A DNA stretch of 64,000 nucleotides from Listeria monocytogenes (GCF_013282665.1 NZ_CP054041.1:2524001-2588000); one strand, 5' to 3'. Counted from the first letter of the stretch, positions 17,537-27,858 are shown. The notes: generated by a model from the sequence alone, not told the origin. Numbers and translations are program-made.

Positions 17537-18883
17537 TTATAATGACATTAAAGTATAAAATAACAAGTAGATATTTAAGACTGCGATGAAAATAGCAACA
17601 GCCCACGAAATGATTTTTAACCATGTTGGATTGACGAATTCGCCCATCTTTTGTTTGTCACTTGTGAACATAACTAATGGGATAACAGCAAACGATAATT
17701 GCATTGATAGAATAACTTGGCTAAAAATGAGTAGTTCGTTGATACCATTTGCTCCGTATATTGCTGTGATAATAACAGCAGGAACGATTGCAAGTACGCG
17801 TGTTAACAAACGGCGCACCACTGGTTTTAAACGGATATTAAGGAAACCTTCCATGACGATTTGACCAGCTAATGTACCTGTTAAAGTGGAATTTTGTCCG
17901 GATGCAAGTAAAGCTACTGCAAAAACAGTGCTGGCGATACTACTTCCAAGTGTTGGATTAAGTAATTTGTAAGCATCCTCAATACCAGCGACATTATGCT
18001 GACCGGTCGTATAAAAAGCGGCAGCAGCCAAAATTAAAATCGATGCATTGATTAATAATGCAATCGTTAAAGAAAAAGTGGAATCGATAAAGGAAAAACG
18101 AATTGCCTCTTTCTTCCCTTCTTTTGTTCGAGCGTATTGTCTGGTTTGGACGATAGATGAATGCAAATATAAATTATGTGGCATTACTGTTGCCCCAAGA
18201 ATACCAAGTGCAATATAAAGCATCGTTGGATTAGTAACAATTTCTGATTGGGGAATAAATCCTTTGGCAATTGCTTGCATGTCTGGATGTGACATCACCA
18301 TTTCCGCTCCAAAACATACAAGAATCGTAACCATTAATGTAATGACAATAACTTCTATGTAGCGGAAACCTTTGTGCTGTAAAAATAGGACGAGAAAAAT
18401 ATCTAATGCAGTAATACAAACGCCCCAAATTAATGGAATCCCAAATAGTAAATTAAGTGCAATGGCACTCCCGATGACTTCTGCAATATCCGTTGCTATA
18501 ATTGCTAATTCAGCTAAAATCCAAAGAACGAATCCAAATGGTTTAGAAAAGTGATCACTCGAAGCTTGGGCTAAATCACGACCAGTGACAATACCTAGTT
18601 TGGATGCAAGTGATTGTAATAAAACGGCTAAAATATTAGAAATTAAAATAACGGATAACAATGTGTAACCAAACTCTGATCCACCGGCAATAGAAGTTGC
18701 CCAGTTTCCTGGATCGACATATCCGACCGCAATGAGTGCGCCTGGCCCCATAAAGGCAAATAATTTTCGGAAAAATTTCGCGTTTTTAGGAATAGCTACG
18801 GAATTATTTACTTCGCTTAAGCTGGGAGCATTCTGTGCTTTTCTCCAGCTTTGTTTTGTACGTTCTGTTTTATCCTTTTTCAT
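17537..18883 (-). CDS. mntH: Nramp-family divalent metal (Mn2+) transporter
   Basis: 448-residue proton-coupled Mn2+/Fe2+ importer with 11 predicted helices. The metal-binding DPGN motif is in helix 1 (VGYVDPGNWATS) and MPHNLYLHS in helix 6. The frame extends 20 codons upstream to 18943, but that lies in the -35 box, so the ATG at 18883 was chosen behind AGAAGG. The N-terminal tail (KKDKTERTKQSW) is charged and cytoplasmic. It has its own promoter just after the opuC terminator. MntR control would be expected but no clear box was found. Confidence 0.95.
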   Translation of the reverse strand: MKKDKTERTKQSWRKAQNAPSLSEVNNSVAIPKNAKFFRKLFAFMGPGALIAVGYVDPGNWATSIAGGSEFGYTLLSVILISNILAVLLQSLASKLGIVTGRDLAQASSDHFSKPFGFVLWILAELAIIATDIAEVIGSAIALNLLFGIPLIWGVCITALDIFLVLFLQHKGFRYIEVIVITLMVTILVCFGAEMVMSHPDMQAIAKGFIPQSEIVTNPTMLYIALGILGATVMPHNLYLHSSIVQTRQYARTKEGKKEAIRFSFIDSTFSLTIALLINASILILAAAAFYTTGQHNVAGIEDAYKLLNPTLGSSIASTVFAVALLASGQNSTLTGTLAGQIVMEGFLNIRLKPVVRRLLTRVLAIVPAVIITAIYGANGINELLIFSQVILSMQLSFAVIPLVMFTSDKQKMGEFVNPTWLKIISWAVAIFIAVLNIYLLFYTLMSL

Positions 18884-18914
18884 GCTCCCTGACCTTCTTT
18901 CGTTTATGATAAAA

Positions 18915-18943
18915 AGTTTACTACGGGAAACATTCTTTGTCAA
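18915..18943 (-). promoter_or_regulatory. mntH promoter
   Basis: Minus strand TTGACA (18938-18943), 17 nt, TAAACT (18915-18920). Confidence 0.85.
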
Positions 18944-18944
18944 A

Positions 18945-18987
18945 CGAAAAACACAACCGTTTTATAGAAATGATAGGTTGTGTTTTT
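18945..18987 (-). terminator. opuC operon terminator
   Basis: AAAACACAACC (18948-18958) pairs with GGTTGTGTTTT (18976-18986); read on the minus strand it ends in T residues, just before the mntH promoter. Confidence 0.82.
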
Positions 18988-18995
18988 GCGTATTT

Positions 18996-19667
18996 TTATA
19001 AGGCTTCGGTTAGTGGTTTTCTTTTGTTTTTAACTGGATTTAGTGTTCGCTCGACCCAACCAAGAAGTACATCGGCTAATATAGCCATAACTGCGGTTGG
19101 AATAGCACCAGCTAAAATAATAGCCGTACCATTTGTTGCATTCGTTCCACGTACAATAATATCACCGAGGCCTCCTGCTCCAACGAATGTCCCAATTGCT
19201 GCTACACCGATGGCGATAACAAGTGCATTTCGAATGCCTGCCATAATAACAGATAATGCAAGTGGCATTTCGATGAGGTGCAGTACTTGCCATTTTGTCA
19301 TACCCATTGCCTTACCAGATTCTAAAAGCGCTCCATCTACGTTTCGAATGCCCGTATAGGTGTTTTTTAGAATGGGTAGTAAAGAATATAGGAACAAGGA
19401 TAAAACGACTGTATTCGTCCCCAAGCCCATGATAAGCATAAGTACGGCTAACATTGCTAGTGCTGGTATTGTTTGGATAATATTAGCAATTTGGATAACC
19501 CAACCAGCTAAGCGTTTTTTCCTTGCAATATATACTCCAAGCGGTATCGCTATGATTGCTGCGAAGATAACTCCGTAAGCACTCATTAAGAAATGCCGCC
19601 AGAACTCTTCCATGACATAACTTCCATTTGTTTGGTAATAATCAATTAATTGTTTTAATGTGTCCAT
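18996..19667 (-). CDS. opuCD: Carnitine/betaine ABC transporter permease OpuCD
   Basis: 223-residue permease with about five to six helices, last cistron of the four-gene OpuC carnitine uptake system. The ATPase-docking loop reads LLESGKAMGMTKWQVLHLIEMPLA and the helix before it LKNTYTGIRNVD. It is a paralogue of OpuCB and of the N-half of BilEB. It pairs with OpuCB to form the channel. ATG at 19667 lies 14 bp after opuCC; the operon terminator follows. Confidence 0.95.
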   Translation of the reverse strand: MDTLKQLIDYYQTNGSYVMEEFWRHFLMSAYGVIFAAIIAIPLGVYIARKKRLAGWVIQIANIIQTIPALAMLAVLMLIMGLGTNTVVLSLFLYSLLPILKNTYTGIRNVDGALLESGKAMGMTKWQVLHLIEMPLALSVIMAGIRNALVIAIGVAAIGTFVGAGGLGDIIVRGTNATNGTAIILAGAIPTAVMAILADVLLGWVERTLNPVKNKRKPLTEAL

Positions 19668-19681
19668 CTTTTGGCACCTCC

Positions 19682-21266
<1,585 letters not shown>

Positions 21267-21269
21267 AGC

Positions 21270-22463
21270 TTATCCCTCCTGCTTCATTTCTGGTTCTGTC
21301 GTTTTGGAATTCGCCTGTTCCTCCTGATTTTCTGTCGCATCTTCTACAGTACCCCAAATGGAGTCATATACGATATCCACTAAGCTGGCACGAGTAACAA
21401 TTCCGACAAGCCTTTTATCCTTATCAACTACAGGAATATATTTATAACCACGTTTTAGAATCCGTTGCACTGTATCACGGAGTAAGGTATCTTCATACAC
21501 GTAAAAGACATTTTTCTCGATAATATCCATGACAGAAGTTGCTGTGCGGCGATTTAAATCGATTTGCTCTACGTCGATAAAGCCTTTTAATACATTCCCT
21601 TCATCCACTACAAGTAATGTATCTACTCGTTTTTCTTTCATGACAGTAATCGCGGCTTGAAGTGATTTGTCTGCTGTAATCGAAACCGGATTCGTATTCA
21701 TGATTTGTGCTACTTGTGTCACATCAGGTTTTGCCTCAATTAGGCGGTCTTTACCAATGAAATCTTCTACAAATGAATTTGCTGGGTTACGCAAAATTTC
21801 GTCTGGAGTATCAAATTGAACGATTTCACCAGCTTTCATAATGACGATTCGGTCTGCTAATTTAATTGCTTCATCCATATCGTGGGTAACGAAAATAATC
21901 GTTTTGCCAAGTTCTTTTTGTAAATTTTTGAATTCTTCTTGAAGGGAATCACGCGTAATTGGATCCAGTGCTCCAAAAGGTTCATCCATCAGAATTAAGT
22001 TTTGCTCTGCTGCAAGCGCTCTTAAAACACCGATACGTTGCTGCTGTCCACCACTTAGTTCGTAAGGGTAACGGTCCAAAAATTCTTCTGGTAAATCTAC
22101 TAATTTAATTAATTCTTTCGCCCGTTCTTGTTTTTTCTCTTCGGACCATTTAAGTAATTTTGGTACAAGGACGATATTTTCACGAATCGTCATATGTGGC
22201 ATTAAGCCAATTTGCTGAATAACATAACCAATGGAACGTCTTAATTTAACGGGATCTTCTGCCATGATGTCTTTATCATTAATAAATATTTTTCCTTCTG
22301 TAGGTTCAATAAGCCGGTTAATCATCTTCATTGTTGTCGTTTTTCCACAACCACTTGGACCGATAAAACAAACAAATTCTCCTTTATCGATGTTAAGTGT
22401 TAGATCGTTAACCGCTTTTTTGCCCCCTTTATAAGTCTTCGTTACGTGTTCAAATTTTAACAC
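21270..22463 (-). CDS. opuCA: Carnitine/betaine ABC transporter ATPase OpuCA
   Basis: 397-residue ATPase with C-terminal tandem CBS domains. Walker [10 protein letters not shown] near residue 37, signature ELSGGQQQRIG, Walker B LILMDEP and VTHDMDE are intact. CBS pairs (about 255-310 and 315-375) include VDTLLVVDEGNVLKGFIDV and YKYIPVVDKDKRLVGIV, and in this family sense ionic strength or c-di-AMP. The start is GTG at 22463 after GGAGG; no ATG fits. The frame extends to 22610 but crosses the sigma-B promoter. Confidence 0.95.
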   Translation of the reverse strand: MLKFEHVTKTYKGGKKAVNDLTLNIDKGEFVCFIGPSGCGKTTTMKMINRLIEPTEGKIFINDKDIMAEDPVKLRRSIGYVIQQIGLMPHMTIRENIVLVPKLLKWSEEKKQERAKELIKLVDLPEEFLDRYPYELSGGQQQRIGVLRALAAEQNLILMDEPFGALDPITRDSLQEEFKNLQKELGKTIIFVTHDMDEAIKLADRIVIMKAGEIVQFDTPDEILRNPANSFVEDFIGKDRLIEAKPDVTQVAQIMNTNPVSITADKSLQAAITVMKEKRVDTLLVVDEGNVLKGFIDVEQIDLNRRTATSVMDIIEKNVFYVYEDTLLRDTVQRILKRGYKYIPVVDKDKRLVGIVTRASLVDIVYDSIWGTVEDATENQEEQANSKTTEPEMKQEG

Positions 22464-22522
22464 GCTTATACACCTCCATTTTTTCTTTACCAATACCAAA
22501 AAAATTGGCAATCGATAAGTAA

Positions 22523-22548
22523 TTTCCCTAACTAGTATAGATTTAAAC
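22523..22548 (-). promoter_or_regulatory. Sigma-B-type promoter of opuC
   Basis: Minus strand GTTTAA (22543-22548), 14 nt, GGGAAA (22523-22528), an excellent match to the general-stress sigma factor consensus. OpuC is a known sigma-B regulon member in Listeria. Confidence 0.88.
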
Positions 22549-22718
22549 TTTTTAAATACAAAAAAACAGCTTAAAGACAGTGTTGCATTCAAACGGAAGT
22601 TACTAAACAAGATGATTTCGTACTTGTGGCACGTGTGACATCGATGCTAAACTTGTAATCGAGAAAATGAGCATTGTAATAAGCTGCAATATAGTATTTA
22701 TTTAATTATAACACACTT

Positions 22719-22754
22719 AAAAAGGCCCAAAAGCAATTGCTTCTAGACCTTTTA
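22719..22754 (-). terminator. thiT terminator
   Basis: Imperfect stem (AAAAGG and GAAGC against GCTTTTGGGCCTTTT, minus strand) followed by T residues, just after the thiT stop. Apart from this and the sigma-B promoter, the 292-bp gap to opuCA shows no gene. Confidence 0.7.
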
Positions 22755-22755
22755 G

Positions 22756-23316
22756 TTATTTTGGTAAGAATAATTTTGGCGAGGTTTTCAGTAATATCGA
22801 AATAATGATTCCAGAAACAAGGACGGTACCAAGACAACTGGCCCCATTCATGACAATGGAAAATAGTTGTGCTCCCCATCCTTGAAAAGCATAAGCGCCC
22901 CAAAATAATACACCTGCCACATAGTGCCAAAAATACCTAGCTACTCCGCCGATAATCATGGTTCCCCATGCCCATTCGATTGCTTTTTTGAGCTGATTAG
23001 CAGCTAAATTACTTCGAACTTGCTTGCTAAAGACACCGCTGAATGCAATAAAGCTGAAGGCTAAAATATACTCAATAATTGCTTGTGATGGCATTAAAAT
23101 ATATGCTTTTCCTGTTAAGAAATGCAGTAACCCCCATAGTAGTCCGGCAAATCCAGCTGCCCAAAAACCGCGACGAATTGCGATAACATACATTGGAATC
23201 ATACCAAGCGAAATCGAAAAACTGGAACCAATATCTAGCGGGATGAAACTTAATACCATCGCCACTGCAGCAAAGATAGCACACTCAAGTAAAATGATTA
23301 ATCGTTTGTTTTGCAT
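22756..23316 (-). CDS. thiT: Thiamine ECF transporter S component ThiT
   Basis: 186-residue, six-helix substrate-binding component of an energy-coupling factor importer, specific for thiamine. Conserved residues of the ThiT pocket are visible in WGLLHFLTGKAYIL, QAIIEYILAF and ARYFWHYVAGVLFW. It works with a shared EcfA-EcfA'-EcfT module encoded elsewhere. A TPP riboswitch precedes it, which supports the thiamine assignment. The ATG at 23316 lies 10 nt from GGGGAG. Its own terminator follows. Confidence 0.95.
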   Translation of the reverse strand: MQNKRLIILLECAIFAAVAMVLSFIPLDIGSSFSISLGMIPMYVIAIRRGFWAAGFAGLLWGLLHFLTGKAYILMPSQAIIEYILAFSFIAFSGVFSKQVRSNLAANQLKKAIEWAWGTMIIGGVARYFWHYVAGVLFWGAYAFQGWGAQLFSIVMNGASCLGTVLVSGIIISILLKTSPKLFLPK

Positions 23317-23395
23317 AAAAAATAAACTCCCCTCTTCTTTTTGGTCAAAAACGTACCCCAGAAGAAAGCAGTTTCTATTGTTAGAAATGCAATCG

Positions 23396-23489
23396 CCACA
23401 ATCCCTACGCTCGTATTAACGAACAGGTTCAAAGGGTCAGAATCCAAAAACACGTGGACTCAATCTCAGCTAAGAAGCCCCCCCTGTGG
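23396..23489 (-). promoter_or_regulatory. TPP riboswitch (THI element) of thiT
   Basis: The minus strand carries the conserved THI-box blocks in order: GGGGGGGC, CTGAGAT, GACCCTTTGAACCTG, GTTAATAC and GCGTAGGGA. The P1 arms CCACA (23485-23489) and TGTGG (23396-23400) pair. The downstream 80 nt have no strong T-run terminator, and the SD lies near pyrimidine-rich stretches, so translational control is more likely (inference). Confidence 0.93.
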
Positions 23490-23519
23490 TAACGTCTATG
23501 AAATTATCGTACAACAATT

Positions 23520-23547
23520 ATTATAGCATGCACTTCTTTTTTGTAAA
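23520..23547 (-). promoter_or_regulatory. thiT promoter
   Basis: Minus strand TTTACA (23542-23547), 16 nt ending in TGC, TATAAT (23520-23525), an extended -10. Confidence 0.8.
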
Positions 23548-23563
23548 GAATTATTTATTTTCT

Positions 23564-23947
23564 TTAATCATTTGCAGAAAATCTCACAGTGTTTTGTGCT
23601 TTCTTCGGTAGTTTATCCAAAATTAGCTGATAACTATTTTGAATTAAAGCAAATTCTGTTTCCGCTTCTACATCATATTTTTCATTTATCACCAGAGTAA
23701 TCCAGTGCTGTTTATTTAAGTGATAGCCAGGTTTTATACCGCTATATTCATCGCGCAGCAAGTCAATTCTTTCAGGCTGACACTTAACGCTAACATATAG
23801 ATCTCCGTGATACATATGTATGAGCGCAAATATTTTCCCGCCAATTGTTAAAGCGTGCGTTTTTTTATCAAACGGAAATGTTTCTTTGGCAGCTTGCAAA
23901 GTCAGACAAAGCGCGACTTTTTCTTGTAAAATTTGTTCGTAATTCAT
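23564..23947 (-). CDS. MmcQ/YjbR family protein
   Basis: 127-residue single-domain protein of the YjbR family (CyaY-like fold). Typical features are GGKIFALIHMYHGDLYVSVK, an LLRDEYSGIKPGYHLNKQHW segment and a terminal helix. Members are suggested to bind DNA, but function is unproven. The ATG at 23947 has a perfect AGGAGAG SD. It sits just upstream of the thiT promoter and faces away from the ABC-F gene. Confidence 0.88.
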   Translation of the reverse strand: MNYEQILQEKVALCLTLQAAKETFPFDKKTHALTIGGKIFALIHMYHGDLYVSVKCQPERIDLLRDEYSGIKPGYHLNKQHWITLVINEKYDVEAETEFALIQNSYQLILDKLPKKAQNTVRFSAND

Positions 23948-24086
23948 CCGGCTCTCCTCCTTATTTTGATATTATAACATTTATTTATGCGTGTATGCTT
24001 TCTTTGCTACACTAACCATGTTAAAATAGTAGTAATTGTGCTTTTTCTGATTTCAAGAAGAAGTAACTTAGTATTGGAGGAAGAAA

Positions 24087-25688
24087 ATGTTAACTGTAAA
24101 TAATGTTGGCTTACGCTACGGCGATAAAAAGCTATTTGAAGATGTTTCGATTAAATTTTTACCAGGTAACTGTTATGGTCTTATTGGAGCAAATGGTGCT
24201 GGTAAATCAACGTTCCTAAAAGTGCTTTCTGGCGAGCTTGATTCACAAAGTGGTAATGTGCATATTGGTTCAGGTGAGCGTCTAGCTGTCCTTCGCCAAG
24301 ATCATTTCCAGTATGATAATGAACTAGTTCTTAACACAGTAATCATGGGACATGAACGACTATACAAAATTATGGACGAAAAAAATGCCATTTACATGAA
24401 AGAAGATTTCAGTGATGAAGATGGTATCCGTGCTGCAGAACTAGAAGGCGAATTTGCTGAATTAGATGGTTGGGAAGCAGAATCTGACGCTGCTGTTTTA
24501 TTAAACGGCTTAGGTATCCCTACTGACTTACACGGAAAACTAATGAAAGATTTAACTGGTGGAGAAAAAGTGAAAGTGCTTCTTGCGCAAGCTTTATTCG
24601 GTAAACCAGATATCCTACTTCTGGATGAGCCTACCAACCACCTTGATATTCGTGCGATTCACTGGTTGGAAGAATTTTTAATTAACTTTGACAATACTGT
24701 TATCGTAGTATCCCATGACCGTCACTTCTTAAATAAAGTGTGTACGCATATTGCGGATCTTGATTTCAGCAAAATCAAATTATATGTCGGAAACTATGAT
24801 TTCTGGTATGAATCAAGCCAATTAGCTCAAACAATGATGGGCGATCGTAATAAGAAAAAAGAAGAAAAAATGAAAGAATTACAAGACTTTATTGCTCGTT
24901 TCAGTGCGAATGCATCGAAATCCAAACAAGCAACAAGTCGTAAGAAAATGCTCGAAAAAATCACGCTGGAAGATATTCAACCTTCTAGCCGTCGCTACCC
25001 TTTCATTCAGTTCAAGCCGGACCGTGAAGTTGGGAATGACCTTCTAACAGTAACAAACTTGTCTAAAACAATTGATGGCGTGAAGATTCTTGATAATCTT
25101 TCTTTCTCTATCAATCGTAATGACAAAGTTGCTTTAGTTGGCGATGATGAAGTTGCTAAAACGGTTCTTTTCCAAATCCTTGCTGGCGAAATGGAACCGG
25201 ATGAAGGTAGCTATAAATGGGGTATCACTACAAGCCAGAGCTACTTCCCGAAAGACAACTCCGAATTCTTTGAGGAAAACGACATGAGTCTTGTAGAATG
25301 GTTGCGTCAATTCTCTCCAGAAGATGACAGTGAAGCCTTCTTACGTGGATTCCTTGGCCGTATGCTCTTCAGTGGCGATGAAGTACTTAAAAAAGTACGC
25401 GTCCTATCTGGTGGAGAAAAAGTTCGTTGTATGTTATCCAAAATGATGCTTTCAGGGTCAAACGTACTTCTACTTGACGAACCTACTAACCACTTGGATT
25501 TAGAATCAATTACAGCATTAAATAACGGTTTGGAAGCATTTAAAGGCGCAATGATTTTCGCTTCTCATGACCATCAGTTATTACAAACAATTGCAACACG
25601 TATCATTAATTTATCAAAAGATCAATTTTACAATAAAGAAATTTCTTATGATGAGTATCTAAAAGAAGTAATGAACGTAGCGGAATAA
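24087..25688 (+). CDS. ABC-F family ATPase (YkpA/YbiT-like)
   Basis: 533 residues with two ABC domains and no membrane segment, the ABC-F layout of ribosome-associated ATPases. Domain 1 has Walker A GANGAGKST, signature LTGGEKVKV and LLLDEPTNHLD. The linker (about 245-300) is charged (NKKKEEKMKELQ) and acts in the ribosomal exit site in this family. Domain 2 has signature LSGGEKVRC and a second DEPTNHLD, but its Walker A reads GDDEVAKT, with Ala where the last Gly belongs. SD GGAGG, ATG at 24087. Antibiotic resistance is not implied by this subgroup. Confidence 0.92.
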   Translation: MLTVNNVGLRYGDKKLFEDVSIKFLPGNCYGLIGANGAGKSTFLKVLSGELDSQSGNVHIGSGERLAVLRQDHFQYDNELVLNTVIMGHERLYKIMDEKNAIYMKEDFSDEDGIRAAELEGEFAELDGWEAESDAAVLLNGLGIPTDLHGKLMKDLTGGEKVKVLLAQALFGKPDILLLDEPTNHLDIRAIHWLEEFLINFDNTVIVVSHDRHFLNKVCTHIADLDFSKIKLYVGNYDFWYESSQLAQTMMGDRNKKKEEKMKELQDFIARFSANASKSKQATSRKKMLEKITLEDIQPSSRRYPFIQFKPDREVGNDLLTVTNLSKTIDGVKILDNLSFSINRNDKVALVGDDEVAKTVLFQILAGEMEPDEGSYKWGITTSQSYFPKDNSEFFEENDMSLVEWLRQFSPEDDSEAFLRGFLGRMLFSGDEVLKKVRVLSGGEKVRCMLSKMMLSGSNVLLLDEPTNHLDLESITALNNGLEAFKGAMIFASHDHQLLQTIATRIINLSKDQFYNKEISYDEYLKEVMNVAE

Positions 25689-25690
25689 TG

Positions 25691-25730
25691 ATAAAAAAAC
25701 AATATCCCATTTTCGGGATATTGTTTTTAT
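25691..25730. terminator. Bidirectional terminator, ABC-F / membrane-anchored unknown
   Basis: AAACAATATCCC (about 25698-25707) pairs with GGGATATTGTTT (from 25715), flanked by A and T runs. Confidence 0.9.
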
Positions 25731-26377
25731 TTTAGTTCTATTTTACCTGTTTCTGTATTAATTGGTGTGGTTGATTCATTTAAATAACTTAGGAAACTAT
25801 AAGAAATCCAAGTTATATCAGAAACTTTGTCTAATTTATTTACTGGGAAAACAATTTTTCCTTTGGCAGTTTCACCAGGTTTAATATCAGTTGTTTCAAA
25901 ATTAGATAAAACAGGATCTCCCCCATTTAATTCTATCTTATTTGCTTCTAGTTGCCCTTGATTTGGGTAGGTTTCAAGTATTTTAGTTGCGTTGTTGGTA
26001 ATTTCTAGCTCGATAGTAATGCTACCATCCACTGATTTGCTTTCAGAGGTTGAATATGTTTTTTTCTTTTCGACCGTTACAGAGGTGATTTTTTTCTTAA
26101 TATTATCTGTGGAATCTTCATAGTTTATTTGATACGTCTTTGTATCTTCAGGAGTTGTTTGGCTTGTTCCTTTAGACGAATAATTAAACACATCATTCTG
26201 TACCTGTTGATAATGTGAAAAACTAACAATAATACCAATAATAGATCCAACCATTAACAACATCCCTGCACTAGTTAAAATAGCGCCAATCTTCCGTCTG
26301 GCTGGGAAAAATAAAATTACGATACCTGCGATAAAAATTAAGAAAGCACATATTCCGGCAATAATCCAAATTTCCAT
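25727..26377 (-). CDS. Membrane-anchored protein with extracytoplasmic beta domain
   Basis: 216 residues. Two N-terminal helices (about 4-26 and 32-52) are followed by a Ser/Thr-rich linker and a C-terminal domain (about 85-216) resembling DUF4352/DUF5067-type immunoglobulin-like folds: SITIELEITNNATKILETYPNQ, then DIKPGETAKGKIVFPV. No function is recognised. The architecture matches the gene at 57452. It follows the GshR-like gene by 52 bp on the same strand and may share its stress-induced transcript. SD AAAGGAG. Confidence 0.75.
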   Translation of the reverse strand: MEIWIIAGICAFLIFIAGIVILFFPARRKIGAILTSAGMLLMVGSIIGIIVSFSHYQQVQNDVFNYSSKGTSQTTPEDTKTYQINYEDSTDNIKKKITSVTVEKKKTYSTSESKSVDGSITIELEITNNATKILETYPNQGQLEANKIELNGGDPVLSNFETTDIKPGETAKGKIVFPVNKLDKVSDITWISYSFLSYLNESTTPINTETGKIELK

Positions 26378-26429
26378 CTTATTTGCTCCTTTTATGCGAA
26401 TTTCTCCCTCACTATAACATATTTAGCCT

Positions 26430-27770
26430 CTAGTTCAAAGCAGTTAAGTCGCTTGCAGGAGATGGATAAGCAAAAACAACAGATTGTAAATCAGCTAAAG
26501 TTAGGTTTGCTCTCATCAAGATGGCAATATAATTTATCATATAATCCGCTTCTTCACTAAGAAAATGAGCGCCTTTGATTTGTCCGGTCTCTCTATCTTC
26601 AATAATTTTTGCGAGCGCAATTTGTTCATTGGTTCGTTTATAAGTGTACCAATTTGTTGTGTCATGATTTTTAATTTGATATTTCTCTGGATGCGCTTTT
26701 GCTTCTTCTGCACTTATGCCAATGCTTGCAAGTTTAGGACTCGTAAAAACGACACTTGGAATCGCTGGATAAATGATTTTTTCATCACCGCCTATGACAT
26801 TTTTAGCAACAAGTGCTGCCTCCATGCTGACAACGGGTGTTAATGGTGCACCTTTTGTTGCTGCGACATCACCACATGCGTATATATGAGAATTATTAGA
26901 GGTTTGAAGTTTTTCATTAACAATAATGCCTTTTTTAGTGTAGTCAATGTTGGCATTTTCCAATGATAGATGCGCAATGTTTGGTTTTCTACCAGTTGCT
27001 CCAATAATTAAATCAGTCTGTAATGAAAATCCGTCTTTGCCATGAATATGTAGTTTTTCTCCTTTATTTTCAATTTTCGTAATATCTGTGTCAAAATGGA
27101 AATGGATACCTTCTTCTTTCATATTAGCCACTAATGCCGCCACGAAATCAGGATCGAATTTTTTTAGAGGTTCACTATTATGATGGATAATATGCACTTC
27201 TCTCCCTGCTGTAAGTGCAATGGAAGCAAATTCAAATGAAATATAACCACCGCCAATAAACACGACAGAGTCAGGGAGTTTTCCAAGTGATAAGAAATCA
27301 TCACTAGTTTGAATGTATTCTTGTCCTTCTACATTTAACGTGCTTGGTGTTGCTCCTGTTGCGATGACAATTTTTTCAGCATAGATTAAATCATCGCCGA
27401 CTTGCAAGGAATGGGAATCTTGGAAACTAGCTGCACCAAAGAATGTTTCAATCCCGGCTTCTTGAAAGCTTTCCAAACGACTTTCGGGAACATTCTCGAC
27501 AAATGTTTCTTTAAATGCCATTAAATCCGTCCAGCTAATCGTCGCTGCTTGCTTAATGCCTTTGCCACGAAGTCTTGTAGAAAGATTTCTTGCTTCGCTT
27601 GCACCAACGAGAACTTTTTTAGGGTCACAGCCTCTAAGGACACACGTTCCACCCCAACTGCGCTCTTCCACTACTGCTACTTTTAAACCAGCTGCCTGTG
27701 CCTCAAAAGCTACTGTTGTGCCACTTGCACCGCTTCCGATTATCACAACATCATATGTATATTTTACCAT
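26430..27770 (-). CDS. gshR: Pyridine nucleotide-disulfide oxidoreductase, glutathione-reductase-like
   Basis: 446-residue flavoprotein of the class I disulfide reductase family. FAD-binding GSGASGTT (about 12-19), redox-active Cys43 and Cys48 in GGTCVLRGC, NAD(P)-binding GGGYISFEFAS with an HHNSEP loop, and ACGDVA near residue 300 are clear. The C-terminal interface helix lacks the usual His-Pro...Glu pair, reading FAYPSPASDL. Listeria annotations call it glutathione reductase; without the His the substrate is uncertain. ATG at 27770 after AGGAAGGAG, behind a sigma-B-type promoter. Confidence 0.85.
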   Translation of the reverse strand: MVKYTYDVVIIGSGASGTTVAFEAQAAGLKVAVVEERSWGGTCVLRGCDPKKVLVGASEARNLSTRLRGKGIKQAATISWTDLMAFKETFVENVPESRLESFQEAGIETFFGAASFQDSHSLQVGDDLIYAEKIVIATGATPSTLNVEGQEYIQTSDDFLSLGKLPDSVVFIGGGYISFEFASIALTAGREVHIIHHNSEPLKKFDPDFVAALVANMKEEGIHFHFDTDITKIENKGEKLHIHGKDGFSLQTDLIIGATGRKPNIAHLSLENANIDYTKKGIIVNEKLQTSNNSHIYACGDVAATKGAPLTPVVSMEAALVAKNVIGGDEKIIYPAIPSVVFTSPKLASIGISAEEAKAHPEKYQIKNHDTTNWYTYKRTNEQIALAKIIEDRETGQIKGAHFLSEEADYMINYIAILMRANLTLADLQSVVFAYPSPASDLTALN

Positions 27771-27794
27771 CTAAATCACTCCTTCCTAGCTTGT

Positions 27795-27820
27795 TTTCCC
27801 GGATGATTTCACTTTCAAAC
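27795..27820 (-). promoter_or_regulatory. Sigma-B-type promoter of gshR
   Basis: Minus strand GTTTGA (27815-27820), 14 nt, GGGAAA (27795-27800), with the same geometry as the opuC promoter. Confidence 0.82.
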
Positions 27821-27821
27821 G

Positions 27822-27854
27822 AAAAAAACTGCCACACACGAATGTGTAGCAGTT
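27822..27854 (-). terminator. Terminator of the asd-lysC-dapA-rnjB operon
   Basis: AACTGCCACACA (27827-27838) pairs with TGTGTAGCAGTT (27843-27854); read on the minus strand the loop is a UUCG tetraloop and a T run follows. Confidence 0.92.
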
Positions 27855-27858
27855 CCTT

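Noticed and set aside
18884-18960. MntR box upstream of mntH
   Set aside because: No sequence close to the known MntR consensus could be found near the promoter.
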